Shown here: one piece after another, positions 35,139-43,406 of the stretch
Position numbering within the stretch: the stretch's first letter is position 1
Layout: each line of letters begins with the position of its first letter
Program-made: the position numbers and the translations under genes
Assembly: GCF_006442545.2 (NCBI RefSeq)
Contig: NZ_CP083952.1
Span: 5,743,501-5,807,500 of the forward strand
Direction of reading: 5' to 3'
Source: Mesorhizobium sp. B2-1-8
Lineage (GTDB): Bacteria; Pseudomonadota; Alphaproteobacteria; Rhizobiales; Rhizobiaceae
DNA length: 64,000 bases
Notes under the pieces: generated by a model
The model's database searches: none
The model's input: the letters and a program-made list of their open reading frames with translations, nothing else
Told to the model about the DNA's origin: nothing

Positions 35139-35873
35139 ATGGGAAAGCTAGACGGTAAAGTTGCAGTCGTCACAGGCGGATCGAGCGGCATGGCGCTGGC
35201 GAGCGCCAAGCGGTTCGTCGAAGAAGGCGCCTACGTTTTCATCACGGGCCGGAGGCAGGAGGCGCTGGACGAGGCCATCAGGCTGATTGGCCGGAACGTG
35301 ACCGGCGTGCGCGGCGATGCGGCCAATCTCGACGACCTCGACCGCCTGTTCGACACGGTCAAGCGGGAAAAAGGCAAGATCGATGTCCTGTATGCGAGCG
35401 CCGGCACGGGCGAAGCCGTCCCACTGGGCGAGATTACCGAGCAGCATTTCGATGCGACCTTCGGCCTGAATACGCGCGGCACGCTGTTCACGGTTCAGAA
35501 GGCGTTGCCGCTGTTCAACGATGGCGGATCGATCTTCATGACCGGATCAGTGGCTTCGGCGAAAGGTTTTCCTGGTTACAGCGTGTATGCGGCGAGCAAG
35601 GCGGCGTTGCAGGCATTCGCACGCGGGTGGCTCAACGAACTGAAGAGCAGGAATATCCGGGTGAACGTGCTGCACCCGGGGCCGATCGCCACACCGATGC
35701 AGGACCAAGTTCTCACCGAGGAGGCGAAGCGGATGTTCGAATCCCTGATCCCGCGGGGAAGGATGGGGCGTCCCGAGGAAATTGCGGCGGCCGCGCTGTT
35801 TCTGGCTTCAGACGATTCGAGCTTCGTGAATGGGCTGGAGTTGTCTGTCGACGGAGGATTCTCGGCGATCTGA
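35139..35873 (+). CDS. SDR-family oxidoreductase
   Basis: Short-chain dehydrogenase of 244 residues. The cofactor motif is TGGSSGMALASA, slightly unusual because the common GIG end is GMA. Catalytic Ser lies in MTGSVASAKG and Tyr-x3-Lys in YSVYAASKAAL; the C-terminal SVDGGFSAI is classical. AAAGGAG precedes ATG 35139. First gene of an operon facing the LysR regulator; the substrate is probably a small ketone or alcohol. Confidence 0.92.
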   Translation: MGKLDGKVAVVTGGSSGMALASAKRFVEEGAYVFITGRRQEALDEAIRLIGRNVTGVRGDAANLDDLDRLFDTVKREKGKIDVLYASAGTGEAVPLGEITEQHFDATFGLNTRGTLFTVQKALPLFNDGGSIFMTGSVASAKGFPGYSVYAASKAALQAFARGWLNELKSRNIRVNVLHPGPIATPMQDQVLTEEAKRMFESLIPRGRMGRPEEIAAAALFLASDDSSFVNGLELSVDGGFSAI

Positions 35874-35973
35874 AATCGCGCCGGATCGCGGGAAGCGGCT
35901 GATCGGCGGGAACAGACAACCCGGTGCCGTTGAGAGCCGGGGAACCAATATCAACATGGATCGGAGAAGTATC

Positions 35974-36573
35974 ATGAGCTATGCGATTGTAGGATTCGGT
36001 AAGATAGGCCAGGCCCTCGCCCGCGCCTTTGCCCGTAAAAACATCGAGGTGGCCGTCGCGAGCCGCCGGCCGCCCGAGGCGTTGGCGCCGCAGGCTGGGG
36101 CGATTGGACCCACGGTCGTCGCCAAGTCGTTGCGGGACGCGCTCGAGGCCGACATGATCATCTTGGCGGTCCCGTTCGGCGAGCATCGCGAGGTTGCGAA
36201 GGCCCTGCCGAGTTGGAAAGGCAAGACGGTCATCGACGCGATGAACGCGTTAGTCCCCCCTGAGGAGTTGGACGGTCTCCCGTCCTCCGCCTTCGTCGCG
36301 AAGGCGTTCACCGGCGCCAAGTTCGTGAAAGGCTTCAATCACCTGATTGCGGCCACTTTGGCAGCCGATCCGATCGTCGAGGGCGGGCACCGGGTCGTCT
36401 TTCTGTCGAGCGACGACGAGGACGCGATCGCTCCCGTGGCGGCCTTGGCCAAACAACTCGGGTTCGCACCCGTCAAGCTGGGAAAGCTCAACGAGGGTGG
36501 CGCGCTGGTGCACGCACGCGGCCGTGTTTGGGGCCAGCTCATCTTCCAGGATTTGTTCAAGAAGGAGCAGTAA
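35974..36573 (+). CDS. F420/NADP-oxidoreductase-like NAD(P)-binding protein
   Basis: A 199-residue Rossmann protein of the NADPH:F420-oxidoreductase-like family. It starts MSYAIVGFGKIGQALARAFA with the GxGxxG motif, followed by VASRRPPEA, which suggests NADPH preference. AVPFGEHREVAKAL and KGFNHLIAATL match the family. GGAGAAG precedes ATG 35974. Alphaproteobacteria generally do not use F420, so reduction of another substrate by NADPH is more likely. Second gene of the LysR-linked operon. Confidence 0.85.
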   Translation: MSYAIVGFGKIGQALARAFARKNIEVAVASRRPPEALAPQAGAIGPTVVAKSLRDALEADMIILAVPFGEHREVAKALPSWKGKTVIDAMNALVPPEELDGLPSSAFVAKAFTGAKFVKGFNHLIAATLAADPIVEGGHRVVFLSSDDEDAIAPVAALAKQLGFAPVKLGKLNEGGALVHARGRVWGQLIFQDLFKKEQ

Positions 36574-36576
36574 TCG

Positions 36577-37080
36577 ATGTACGACCGTGTGATTTGGCCC
36601 GAGAAGCACGATCCCAAAACGTCGGCCATCTATGCGCTCAATGACATCGACGCGAAGGCGCCCCCTCAAGTGGTATGGAGGCTGCTGGCCCACGCCGAGA
36701 ACTGGTCGAGCTACTTTCCTGCCGAGGATCAGGTCAAGATCCTGACCGGTGAGCCGGAACTTGCGCTCGGAGCCAAATACAGCCGGGTGACGGTCGGATT
36801 CCCGATGAGTCTGGTCGTGACGGAATGCGAGCCCTTCCGCAGGCTTGCATGGGCGACGACCGTCGATGGCGACGAGACCGGCTCGAGCGCGTACCACGGC
36901 TGGGTCATCACTCCCACGAGCAATGGTTGTCATGTGCTGACCGAGGAGACACAGCAAGGCCCCCGGTTCCTCGAGGAACTCGGACGCAAGCATCCCGGTG
37001 CGCTCTACCGCTATCACCAGAAATGGGTCGAAAGCCTCGCCCGCGCGGCGGAGGCGGATGTCGCGAAAAAGGCAGGTTAG
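36577..37080 (+). CDS. SRPBCC-family (START/polyketide-cyclase-like) protein
   Basis: A 167-residue single-domain protein with the helix-grip fold. The opening strand reads IYALNDIDAKAPPQVVWRLL, followed by AENWSSYFP and later FRRLAWAT, all typical of SRPBCC proteins, which bind hydrophobic ligands in a deep cavity. It starts 3 bp after the previous gene, so it is translationally linked. The function is probably ligand binding or stress-related conversion next to two SDR enzymes; the ligand is unknown. Confidence 0.82.
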   Translation: MYDRVIWPEKHDPKTSAIYALNDIDAKAPPQVVWRLLAHAENWSSYFPAEDQVKILTGEPELALGAKYSRVTVGFPMSLVVTECEPFRRLAWATTVDGDETGSSAYHGWVITPTSNGCHVLTEETQQGPRFLEELGRKHPGALYRYHQKWVESLARAAEADVAKKAG

Positions 37081-37142
37081 TGCATTTGTCCTGAAGCCTG
37101 GGCCGCACGGGCCAGGTTTCAAGGCTCTCGGTCGAGGGGAAC

Positions 37143-37160
37143 GATGCGCTTCAGCGCATC
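37143..37160 (+). other. Short stem-loop between SRPBCC and second SDR gene
   Basis: GATGCGCT (37143-37150) and AGCGCATC (37153-37160) pair with a tight loop. It lies in the 122-bp gap inside the otherwise compact operon and could tune expression of the last gene. Confidence 0.45.
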
Positions 37161-37202
37161 GATCGCCTTAGCCGCTCACAACAACAACAGGAGATGAATG
37201 AC

Positions 37203-38015
37203 ATGAATATCAAACTCAAGGGCCGGACGGCGATCGTCACCGGGTCGACGGCAGGCATCGGCCGCGCCACCGCGGAGGGTTTAGCTCGCGCCGGGGCGTC
37301 GGTCGTCATTAATGGCCGTGGGAATGCCCGGGTCGACGAGGCGGTGCGGCAGATGCGCCAGTCTTTCCCGGACAGCGAGATCTCCGGCGTCGCCGCCGAT
37401 CTGTCGACCGCGGAGGGCGCCGACACATTCTTCGCGCAGGCGCCCGACGCCGATATCCTCGTGAACAATGTGGGTACGGCTCACATCCGGGACTACAACG
37501 GCGTCGAGGACATCGCGAAGATCCCCGACGAGGACTGGCTTGGCCTGTTCCAGCTGAACGTGATGAGCGGCGTGCGCATGACGCGTCACTACGTGCCGCG
37601 CATGGTGGCGAAGGGCTGGGGCCGCGTCGTGTTCGTGAGCAGCGAGTCCGCGGTCAACATTCCCAAGGAGATGCTCGACTACGGCATGACCAAGACCGCG
37701 CAACTCGCGGTATCGCGCGGTCTTGCCGAGGCGGTCGCGGGCACGGGTGTCACCGTCAATGCCGTCCTGCCGGGACCTACCCGGTCTGAGATCCTGGGTG
37801 ACTTCATGGCAAAGCAGGCTGAGGCAAACGGAATCATGCAAGAGGAAGCCGAACAAGGCTTCTTGAGGACTATGCGTCCGACCACCCTCATCCAGCGTTT
37901 CGCGACCACCGACGAGGTCGCCAACATGATCGTCTATGTGTGCTCGGAGCAGGCCTCCGCAACCACTGGCGCGGCTCTGCGCGTGGATGGCGGCGTGGTC
38001 CGCTTCGTCGCCTAA
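37203..38015 (+). CDS. SDR-family oxidoreductase
   Basis: Short-chain dehydrogenase of 270 residues with the standard cofactor motif TGSTAGIGRATAEGLA, NNVG, the catalytic Ser in VFVSSESAVN and Tyr-x3-Lys in YGMTKTAQL. ATG 37203 sits 9 bases after AGGAG; an ATG at 37194 would touch the Shine-Dalgarno sequence and is less likely. It is the last gene of the LysR-linked operon. Its 3' end abuts a truncated ynfA on the other strand, a sign of an old rearrangement boundary. Confidence 0.92.
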   Translation: MNIKLKGRTAIVTGSTAGIGRATAEGLARAGASVVINGRGNARVDEAVRQMRQSFPDSEISGVAADLSTAEGADTFFAQAPDADILVNNVGTAHIRDYNGVEDIAKIPDEDWLGLFQLNVMSGVRMTRHYVPRMVAKGWGRVVFVSSESAVNIPKEMLDYGMTKTAQLAVSRGLAEAVAGTGVTVNAVLPGPTRSEILGDFMAKQAEANGIMQEEAEQGFLRTMRPTTLIQRFATTDEVANMIVYVCSEQASATTGAALRVDGGVVRFVA

Positions 38016-38019
38016 GCGT

Positions 38020-38201
38020 CTAGCCTAGCCCGGCAGCGGCGGTGTCGGTCTGTGTCAACAGCCATGCAAACAGTGCCAGCGACGTAACACCAGGCGCGAG
38101 CCACCACCCGCCCTCCCTTCGCGAACGCACGTCCAGAAGCTGAAACAGCCGGCGATCTCGAAGAACGCGGCGGCGACATAGACAATCGCGGTTTTGATCA
38201 C
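38020..38201 (-). pseudogene. ynfA: Frameshifted, truncated YnfA-family membrane protein
   Basis: A GTG at 38201 overlapping the MerR stop (GTGA) starts VIKTAIVYVAAAFFEIAGCF, the N-terminus of the small YnfA/UPF0060 inner-membrane family. After about 35 codons the frame changes: WWLAPGVTSLALFAWLLTQT continues the family only in another frame, and the similarity ends at a TAG five bases from the SDR gene. The family length is about 108, so only about half remains and it is broken. Confidence 0.75.
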
Positions 38202-38641
38202 CGGCGCTTCCTTCGACCCGTAAGGGGCGCGTCGCCGGACACCGGCTCCGCCATGTCCTTGAGGATCACGCAGTCCGGTCCTGGGCCTCCGCAGCAGATT
38301 GCATCGCAGCGTTCGATGAAATCGGCCAAGGTGCGTTCCAGTCCTTTCAATTCCACGACCTTCTCGCGTACCGCGCCGAGATGAACCTGCGCGATGGAGC
38401 GCGCCTCCATGCACGACCGGTCACTATCCTCCGTCAGCTTGACCAGCGAGCGGACCTGTTCGATTGGAAATCCGAACTCGCGACATTGCCGGACGAAAGC
38501 CAGCCGTCTGCGGTCGGGCTCGTCGTAGGTCCGTTGGCCGCCGGCACGCCGTGCCGGAACAGGTAGCAGCCCGATCTCCTCATAGTAGCGGATAGTGGGC
38601 GCGTTCGTGCGGGTTCGCTGCGCGAGTTCGCCTATTTTCAT
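38198..38641 (-). CDS. MerR-family metal-responsive regulator
   Basis: A 147-residue MerR regulator. The winged helix is MKIGELAQRTRTNAPTIRYY, followed by the dimerisation coiled coil and a metal loop. Cysteines at 77 (DRSCMEA), 112, 116, 117 (CDAICCGG) and 124 fit the CadR/PbrR/ZntR group binding Cd, Pb or Zn; Cys77 and Cys112 are the positions used by CadR. It diverges from a promoter with a 19-bp spacer and reads into a broken ynfA with a 4-bp overlap. Confidence 0.88.
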   Translation of the reverse strand: MKIGELAQRTRTNAPTIRYYEEIGLLPVPARRAGGQRTYDEPDRRRLAFVRQCREFGFPIEQVRSLVKLTEDSDRSCMEARSIAQVHLGAVREKVVELKGLERTLADFIERCDAICCGGPGPDCVILKDMAEPVSGDAPLTGRRKRR

Positions 38642-38667
38642 GACGTCGGCTCCTTGTTCGAAAGGAC

Positions 38668-38698
38668 TTGAACCTCAAGCTACTTGAGGCCTTATGTT
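38668..38698 (+). promoter_or_regulatory. MerR-type promoter with 19-bp spacer
   Basis: TTGAAC (-35, 38668-38673) and TATGTT (-10, 38693-38698) are 19 bp apart, and the spacer region carries the perfect dyad CCTCAAG-CTA-CTTGAGG. This matches the overlong promoters that MerR proteins untwist on metal binding. It points to the downstream membrane-protein gene. Confidence 0.8.
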
Positions 38699-38733
38699 CT
38701 GGCTAGAACCGATCGCCAGGAGAGGGAACGAGA

Positions 38734-38841
38734 ATGAAACCGCACGAAGCCCTGGCCGGCCATCGAGCCGATCGTTGTCGCTGCGCTTATCGCGCGATAG
38801 CCGCCGAGCGACACTTGACACTCGAAGGAGGAAGTCGATGA
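38734..38841 (+). CDS. Possible 35-residue peptide, Cys-containing leader
   Basis: ATG 38734 opens a short frame starting MKPHEALAGHRADRCRCAYR and ending at a TGA that overlaps the next ATG (ATGA). A GAGAGGGAACGAGA stretch lies upstream. It begins about 36 bp after the MerR promoter -10 box, so it is transcribed if that promoter works. It may be a remnant of a larger gene rather than a functional peptide. Low confidence. Confidence 0.3.
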   Translation: MKPHEALAGHRADRCRCAYRAIAAERHLTLEGGSR

Positions 38842-39302
38842 CAAACACTAACGCCAATGGCCGCTCATGGCGGAGAGCCATCGGCATCGGCGTGATCATT
38901 GCGGTGATTACAGCCATCGTGATGCTTGCACTGACAGCTGCCGGCGCATCGCCTTTTCCAAAACCACCTTCGCTGGCTTTCGCGGAGACCTTGTTGGGCC
39001 GGTCGCTGCCGTTGCCGGTAGGCTTGCTGTTCCACGCCGCCTACGTGACATTCTGGGCGGTGATCTTCGTACGCTATTTTTCGCGGCGCGATCTCACGAC
39101 GGCATTGGCGCTCGCCGGAGCACTTTGGCTGGTGATCCTTGTGGTCTTCTTCCCATTCGTGGGGTGGGGGCTTGCAGGATTCAATGTCGGTCCGAAACTT
39201 ATTCCGGCGTCGTTCGTGCCGCACTTGGTGTTCGGACTATTGCTCTGGGGACTGGACAAATATCTGCCACACAAAGCCTTGCGCACTTCGCATTCCAGTT
39301 GA
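38838..39302 (+). CDS. Small integral membrane protein of unknown function
   Basis: A 154-residue protein with about four hydrophobic segments (GIGVIIAVITAIVMLALTAA; LPVGLLFHAAYVTFWAVIFV; LALAGALWLVILVVFFPFVG; PHLVFGLLLWGL). I do not recognise a named family; a DUF-type membrane protein is most likely. AAGGAGGAAG precedes ATG 38838. The metal-type promoter and divergent MerR gene suggest a role in metal or stress response, but no metal motif (CxxC, His-rich) is visible in the protein. Confidence 0.7.
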   Translation: MTNTNANGRSWRRAIGIGVIIAVITAIVMLALTAAGASPFPKPPSLAFAETLLGRSLPLPVGLLFHAAYVTFWAVIFVRYFSRRDLTTALALAGALWLVILVVFFPFVGWGLAGFNVGPKLIPASFVPHLVFGLLLWGLDKYLPHKALRTSHSS

Positions 39303-39684
39303 ACTGCGGTTGTTTCAGCAAATGCGTCGTTCGACTACTATCGATGTCTATCGCTGAGCAGCACTTTCCTGGAGCCCGCTATTTTACTCTATTGTACTCC
39401 GCAGTACTACCTGCCACTCTCACCCGATTGCTCAAATTGCATATAACCTATTGAGTTCACTGTCGAATAGTTTTCAACGCCGCGCGAATGCCGACATGAA
39501 GACCGTCAAAAAGTTACGCTTCTGATTTAAAGAGAAAATCGTCGCAAAAAAATTTAGGGGTTTCACCAACTATCGGAGACGGTCGGTTGATTTCCAGACC
39601 TCGGGACGTTTGGCTGCGCCCCGACGCCGCCTGCAAAAATACCGTCAGCTTAGGCAGTCGCGACGGCCCGCATCCTCGGCTGAC
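39303..39684. other. AT-rich intergenic stretch without a recognised gene
   Basis: About 380 bp, clearly poorer in GC than the surroundings, especially 39360-39560. It contains a small palindrome GTACT-CCGC-AGTAC (39394-39407) and the A-rich run CGCAAAAAAATTTAGG near 39545. I see no coding frame of family type. The low GC suggests a foreign insertion remnant or an extended promoter/terminator region between convergent genes. Confidence 0.5.
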
Positions 39685-40587
39685 CTATCCGAGAGTTTGA
39701 CTGGCCAGAGCATAAGTTACCGGTGAAGCTGCACCGTCGACCGCAAAATCGGCGAGGCGTTTGCCCATCGACATGGTCAGTACCGTGTCGAAGACCGGCA
39801 TTCCGCTGTGCGCCAGAAAGGCGGCGAATTCGCCGCTTCCCATATGCGTGTCCACCCGGAGGAAACTGCCCGAATGATCGGCGATGTGCGGCCGGACCAC
39901 TGCGATGGCATCGGTATCTCGCTCCGCGATGACCGGACCGACGACATGGCCGCGGCCGAAGGGCCGGCAGAGAGCGAAGGCCTTGAGCGCCCCCTCGTCG
40001 AAGAGCCCGTAGCCAACAGATTGTTCGAACAGCTTTTCGACAAGTGCCGCTCTATGCACTCCGAAACCGACCGCATCGAGCGCGATGATCGCCGGCAAGT
40101 GCTCGGCCACCAGCCGGCGCAACTCGCCACACTCCCTGTCTATTCCAGCCGCCGTGGCGGCGCGGGCAATCCCATGGCAGTGATAGACGGTCTTCTCCGG
40201 CTTGAAGTCGAGCGAAAGATAGAGCCGCTTTGCCGCCCGGGTCGCATTGAGGCGCAAGTCGCGCCCGACCACGTTGTCGAAGACCCGCTTCATCAGCCAC
40301 TGGCCGGCTCCCAGCGTCTGCAGCCGCGGCGAGGTGATGACCATCCCAACGGTCGCGAAATCGTCGCCATGCGGGAACCACATGGCCGAGCCGAGCACCC
40401 GGCCGATCTCGTCGAGCGCAACGAACCCCCGTCCCGATTCGCGCAGGAATTGCCAGTCCTCGGCGCGATGCGGCCATCCCACGGATAGAGAGTGCGCGTG
40501 CAACCGGTCGAGTTCGACGCCTTCGATGTCGCCGATCCGCATCGAGAAGGCATCGATTTTCAAGCTTCCGGACGGCTTCAATTCCAT
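39685..40587 (-). CDS. GNAT-family N-acetyltransferase (two-domain)
   Basis: A 300-residue protein with an N-terminal GNAT acetyltransferase domain (GMVITSPRLQTLGAGQWLMK is the acetyl-CoA binding region) and a C-terminal second domain (FALCRPFGRGHVVGPVIAER; FLRVDTHMG; YALASQTLG). The same two-domain layout and closing motif occur in the gene at 49711-50550, so the two are paralogues. ATG 40587 follows AGAGGC. It diverges from the M20 deacetylase operon, suggesting acetylation and deacetylation of a common compound; the substrate is unknown. Confidence 0.82.
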   Translation of the reverse strand: MELKPSGSLKIDAFSMRIGDIEGVELDRLHAHSLSVGWPHRAEDWQFLRESGRGFVALDEIGRVLGSAMWFPHGDDFATVGMVITSPRLQTLGAGQWLMKRVFDNVVGRDLRLNATRAAKRLYLSLDFKPEKTVYHCHGIARAATAAGIDRECGELRRLVAEHLPAIIALDAVGFGVHRAALVEKLFEQSVGYGLFDEGALKAFALCRPFGRGHVVGPVIAERDTDAIAVVRPHIADHSGSFLRVDTHMGSGEFAAFLAHSGMPVFDTVLTMSMGKRLADFAVDGAASPVTYALASQTLG

Positions 40588-40674
40588 GCCTCTGAAAGAC
40601 CGCGTAACGAGTGAAACACAGGCCACCCATGCTCCTGCCAACGCTAAAACAAACCATCGATACGATTTGCTAGA

Positions 40675-40749
40675 AAGCCGCACATCAACGCAAGATTCAA
40701 CTGAAACACTTCCGCTTTCGGCACGCAATCGCGAAAGAAGCCGCACATC
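40675..40749. repeat. 12-bp direct repeats in divergent promoter
   Basis: AAGCCGCACATC occurs at 40675-40686 and 40738-40749, exactly 63 bp apart (about six helical turns), between the GNAT and deacetylase genes. The phasing suggests cooperative binding of a regulator; no regulator gene is adjacent. Confidence 0.4.
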
Positions 40750-40817
40750 CTCTTTCGAATTGTTGCAGCTTATGGTCGACGGCACCAATCGGCGCACCCA
40801 AATGTTTGAGGGCAGGA

Positions 40818-41942
40818 ATGGACGTCTTCGATATCCTCGACCGCCTCGTCGCCTTTCCATCGGTCGCCGGCAAGCCAAACGATGACATCGTTGGCTGGAT
40901 CGAGGCCCACCTCGCGGGGCACGGAATAAAGGTCACCCTACTTCCAGGCCCGGAGGGTAACCGCTCCAATCTTTTTGCAACGATCGGCCCCGCCGATGTG
41001 CCGGGCTACATCCTGTCTGGCCACATGGACGTCGTTCCCGCTGGCGAGCCGCAGTGGAGTTCATCCCCTTTCGTGCTGCGTCCGGACGGCGACCGCCTCT
41101 ACGGACGCGGCACCACGGATATGAAGGGCTTTCTTGCCGCAGCGCTCGCGGCGGTGCCTGCGTTGGCGCGGCTGCGCCTTGCCAGGCCGATCCACCTCGC
41201 CTTCTCCTACGACGAGGAGATTGGGTGCCGCGGCGTGCCGCATTTGATCGCCCGGCTTCCCGACCTTTGCGCGAAGCCGCTCGGCGTCATCGTCGGCGAG
41301 CCGAGCGGCATGCGCGCCGTGCGTGGCCACAAGGGCAAGGCGGCCGCCCGCGTGATTATCAAGGGGCGGTCGGGCCATTCCTCCCGGCCCGATCTCGGGC
41401 TCAACGCCATCCATGCGATGTCCGAAGTGCTCGCCGCTGCCGTGAGTGAAGCCGAGCGGCTGACACACGGTCCTTTCGACCCTGTCTTCGAGCCAGCCTA
41501 TTCTTCGCTGCAGGCCGGCGTGATCGCGGGCGGACAGTCGGTCAACATCATCCCCGACAGCTGCACGCTGGACCTCGAGGCGCGTGCCATACCCGGTGTC
41601 GACCCGGCCAGCCTGCTCGCGCCGGTCAAGGCGCGGGCCGAAGCACTCGCGGCCGGAGGCTTTCGGATAGAGTGGGAGCCAATGAGCGCCTATCCGGCGC
41701 TATCGCTGCCGCCGGGCGCGCCACTTGCCGGACTGCTGCACGCACTGACCGGCGAAGCGCCGCTTGCCGCCGTCAGCTACGGCACGGAGGCCGGGCTCTA
41801 CCAGGGTGCCGGCTTCGACGCGATCATCTGCGGCCCGGGCGACATTGGCCGCGCCCACAAGCCGGACGAATATATTCTCGCCAGCGAACTCACGGCCTGC
41901 CAGCGGATGATCGAAGCGCTGGGTGTCCGTTGCACGGCCTGA
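40818..41942 (+). CDS. M20-family deacetylase, acetylornithine-deacetylase-like
   Basis: A 374-residue zinc hydrolase of the ArgE/DapE group. Metal motifs are visible: [10 protein letters not shown] (His, Asp), [10 protein letters not shown] (Asp) and YDEEIGCRG (catalytic Glu plus ligand). The dimerisation domain follows [20 protein letters not shown]. It removes an acyl group from an N-acylated amino acid or diamine. ATG 40818 follows GAGGGCAGGA. It heads a compact six-gene plus-strand operon to 47398 with a hydroxyacid dehydrogenase, cupin and three more dehydrogenases, so it likely begins catabolism of an N-acyl compound; biosynthetic arginine metabolism is less likely here. Confidence 0.9.
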   Translation: MDVFDILDRLVAFPSVAGKPNDDIVGWIEAHLAGHGIKVTLLPGPEGNRSNLFATIGPADVPGYILSGHMDVVPAGEPQWSSSPFVLRPDGDRLYGRGTTDMKGFLAAALAAVPALARLRLARPIHLAFSYDEEIGCRGVPHLIARLPDLCAKPLGVIVGEPSGMRAVRGHKGKAAARVIIKGRSGHSSRPDLGLNAIHAMSEVLAAAVSEAERLTHGPFDPVFEPAYSSLQAGVIAGGQSVNIIPDSCTLDLEARAIPGVDPASLLAPVKARAEALAAGGFRIEWEPMSAYPALSLPPGAPLAGLLHALTGEAPLAAVSYGTEAGLYQGAGFDAIICGPGDIGRAHKPDEYILASELTACQRMIEALGVRCTA

Positions 41943-41955
41943 AGGGGAACCGGAA

Positions 41956-42879
41956 ATGACATTCCTGTTCAATTCCGATGCGCGGCGCGGCGCGGTCTTC
42001 GCCGACGCTTTCGCCAAAGAATTGCCGGACATCCCCTTCGCGATTGATGCTGGGACAGTCGATCCCGACACCGTGCGTTACCTGATCACCTGGACGGTGC
42101 CGGAGAACCTCGCCCGCTACAGGAACCTGGAAGTCCTGTTTTCAATCGGCGCTGGTGTCGACCAGTTTCGCCTCGAGGCGGTGCCCGGGAAGGTGAAGAT
42201 CGTGCGCATGGTCGAGGAGGGCATCGTGCGCATGATGCAGGAATATGTGACGCTGGCCGTACTTGCCCTGCACCGCAACCTGCCGGCCTATCTGGCGCAG
42301 CAGCGCGCCGGCGAATGGCGTGACGTCCTGCAACTCCAGGCTGGATCGCGCCGGATCGGCGTGCTCGGCCTCGGACAGCTCGGCCAGGCCGTCCTTGACC
42401 GGCTGAAGCCCTTCGGGTTTCCCCTCGCCGGCTGGAGCCGCTCGCCGCGGCAGATCGAAGGCGTGACCTGCCATCACGGCGAGATCGGGCTGGAGAGGAT
42501 GCTCATGGCCAGCGACATATTGATCTGCCTGCTGCCGCTGACCGAGGACACCCGCGGCTTCCTCGATGCCGACCTGTTCGCGAAACTGCCCGAAGGCGCG
42601 GCTCTCGTCCACACCGGTCGGGGGCCACAGCTCGACCACGCCGCGCTTGTCACCGCACTCGACCGCGACCGCCTTTCAGCGGCGATGATCGACGTGACCG
42701 ATCCTGAACCCCTGCCCGCGGACCATCCGTTCTGGTCGCATCCGAAGATCCTCCTCACTCCGCATGTCGCCAGCGTCACCCAGCCCGCGACCGCCGCACG
42801 CGCCGTCATCGACAACATCAGGCGCCACCGCGCCGGTGTCGAGCCGATCGGGCTCGTCGACCGGTCGCGCGGTTATTGA
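41956..42879 (+). CDS. D-2-hydroxyacid dehydrogenase (glyoxylate/hydroxypyruvate reductase A-like)
   Basis: A 307-residue NAD(P)-dependent enzyme of the GhrA class. The Rossmann motif is [17 protein letters not shown], then [13 protein letters not shown]; the catalytic Arg is in [10 protein letters not shown], the Glu in [12 protein letters not shown] and the His in [11 protein letters not shown]. The start ATG 41956 follows AGGGGAAC and is 13 bp after the deacetylase. It would interconvert a 2-keto acid and a D-2-hydroxy acid. Confidence 0.9.
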   Translation: MTFLFNSDARRGAVFADAFAKELPDIPFAIDAGTVDPDTVRYLITWTVPENLARYRNLEVLFSIGAGVDQFRLEAVPGKVKIVRMVEEGIVRMMQEYVTLAVLALHRNLPAYLAQQRAGEWRDVLQLQAGSRRIGVLGLGQLGQAVLDRLKPFGFPLAGWSRSPRQIEGVTCHHGEIGLERMLMASDILICLLPLTEDTRGFLDADLFAKLPEGAALVHTGRGPQLDHAALVTALDRDRLSAAMIDVTDPEPLPADHPFWSHPKILLTPHVASVTQPATAARAVIDNIRRHRAGVEPIGLVDRSRGY

Positions 42880-42903
42880 AGTCCAACCAGAAAGGCCGTC
42901 CTC

Positions 42904-43257
42904 ATGTCGCTGCTCAAAACCGTCGATACCAACCCAAGCTTTTCGCCACGCGAATCCAAGGCGCTGCCTGAGCGGCTGATTGCCGGCGACCCTGCCTTCA
43001 AGACCTGGGCGCAGGATGTCGCCAAGGACGACCTCGTCCATACAGGCGTCTGGGAAGCGACCCCAGGCGAAACGCGCTCGATCAAGGGGGAGACATTCGA
43101 GTTCTGCCACATCCTCTCCGGCGTGATAGAAATCACGCCCGATGCCGGCGCGACGATGACCTACCGCGCTGGCGACAGCTTCGTGATGAAGCCTGGCTTC
43201 ACCGGTATTTGGAAAACGATCGAAACGGTGCGCAAGATCTACGTGACCGTGGGATGA
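42904..43257 (+). CDS. Small cupin-domain protein
   Basis: A 117-residue single cupin of the DUF861 type. The two cupin strands read ETRSIKGETFEFCHILSGVI and YRAGDSFVMKPGFTGIWKTI, where a PGFTG turn and Trp are typical of this subfamily; the metal-binding His are reduced to one or none. AGAAAGG precedes ATG 42904. Members are linked to amino or ureide metabolism but the exact function is unknown. It is part of the deacetylase operon. Confidence 0.85.
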   Translation: MSLLKTVDTNPSFSPRESKALPERLIAGDPAFKTWAQDVAKDDLVHTGVWEATPGETRSIKGETFEFCHILSGVIEITPDAGATMTYRAGDSFVMKPGFTGIWKTIETVRKIYVTVG

Positions 43258-43406
43258 CAGGATCCGAGCGAGGTGCTGGCCCGCGCGGAAGATTTTGCCG
43301 TCCCCCGGACCCAGCACACAACATTCGTCGGTGGCGGAACCCCGAACAGCGCATGCTGCGTGCCGGCACGCGCTAGGCTCCTGCCGATGCCGCAGAGTGG
43401 TTGTCG

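Noticed and set aside
38055..38414. 119-codon minus-strand frame
   Set aside because: Different frame over the MerR and ynfA-remnant region. The MerR frame has the known motifs; only the C-terminal part of this frame matches YnfA and is reported as a pseudogene.
40675..40749. CRISPR-like reading of the two 12-bp repeats
   Set aside because: Only two copies, too short and without a third unit or cas genes.
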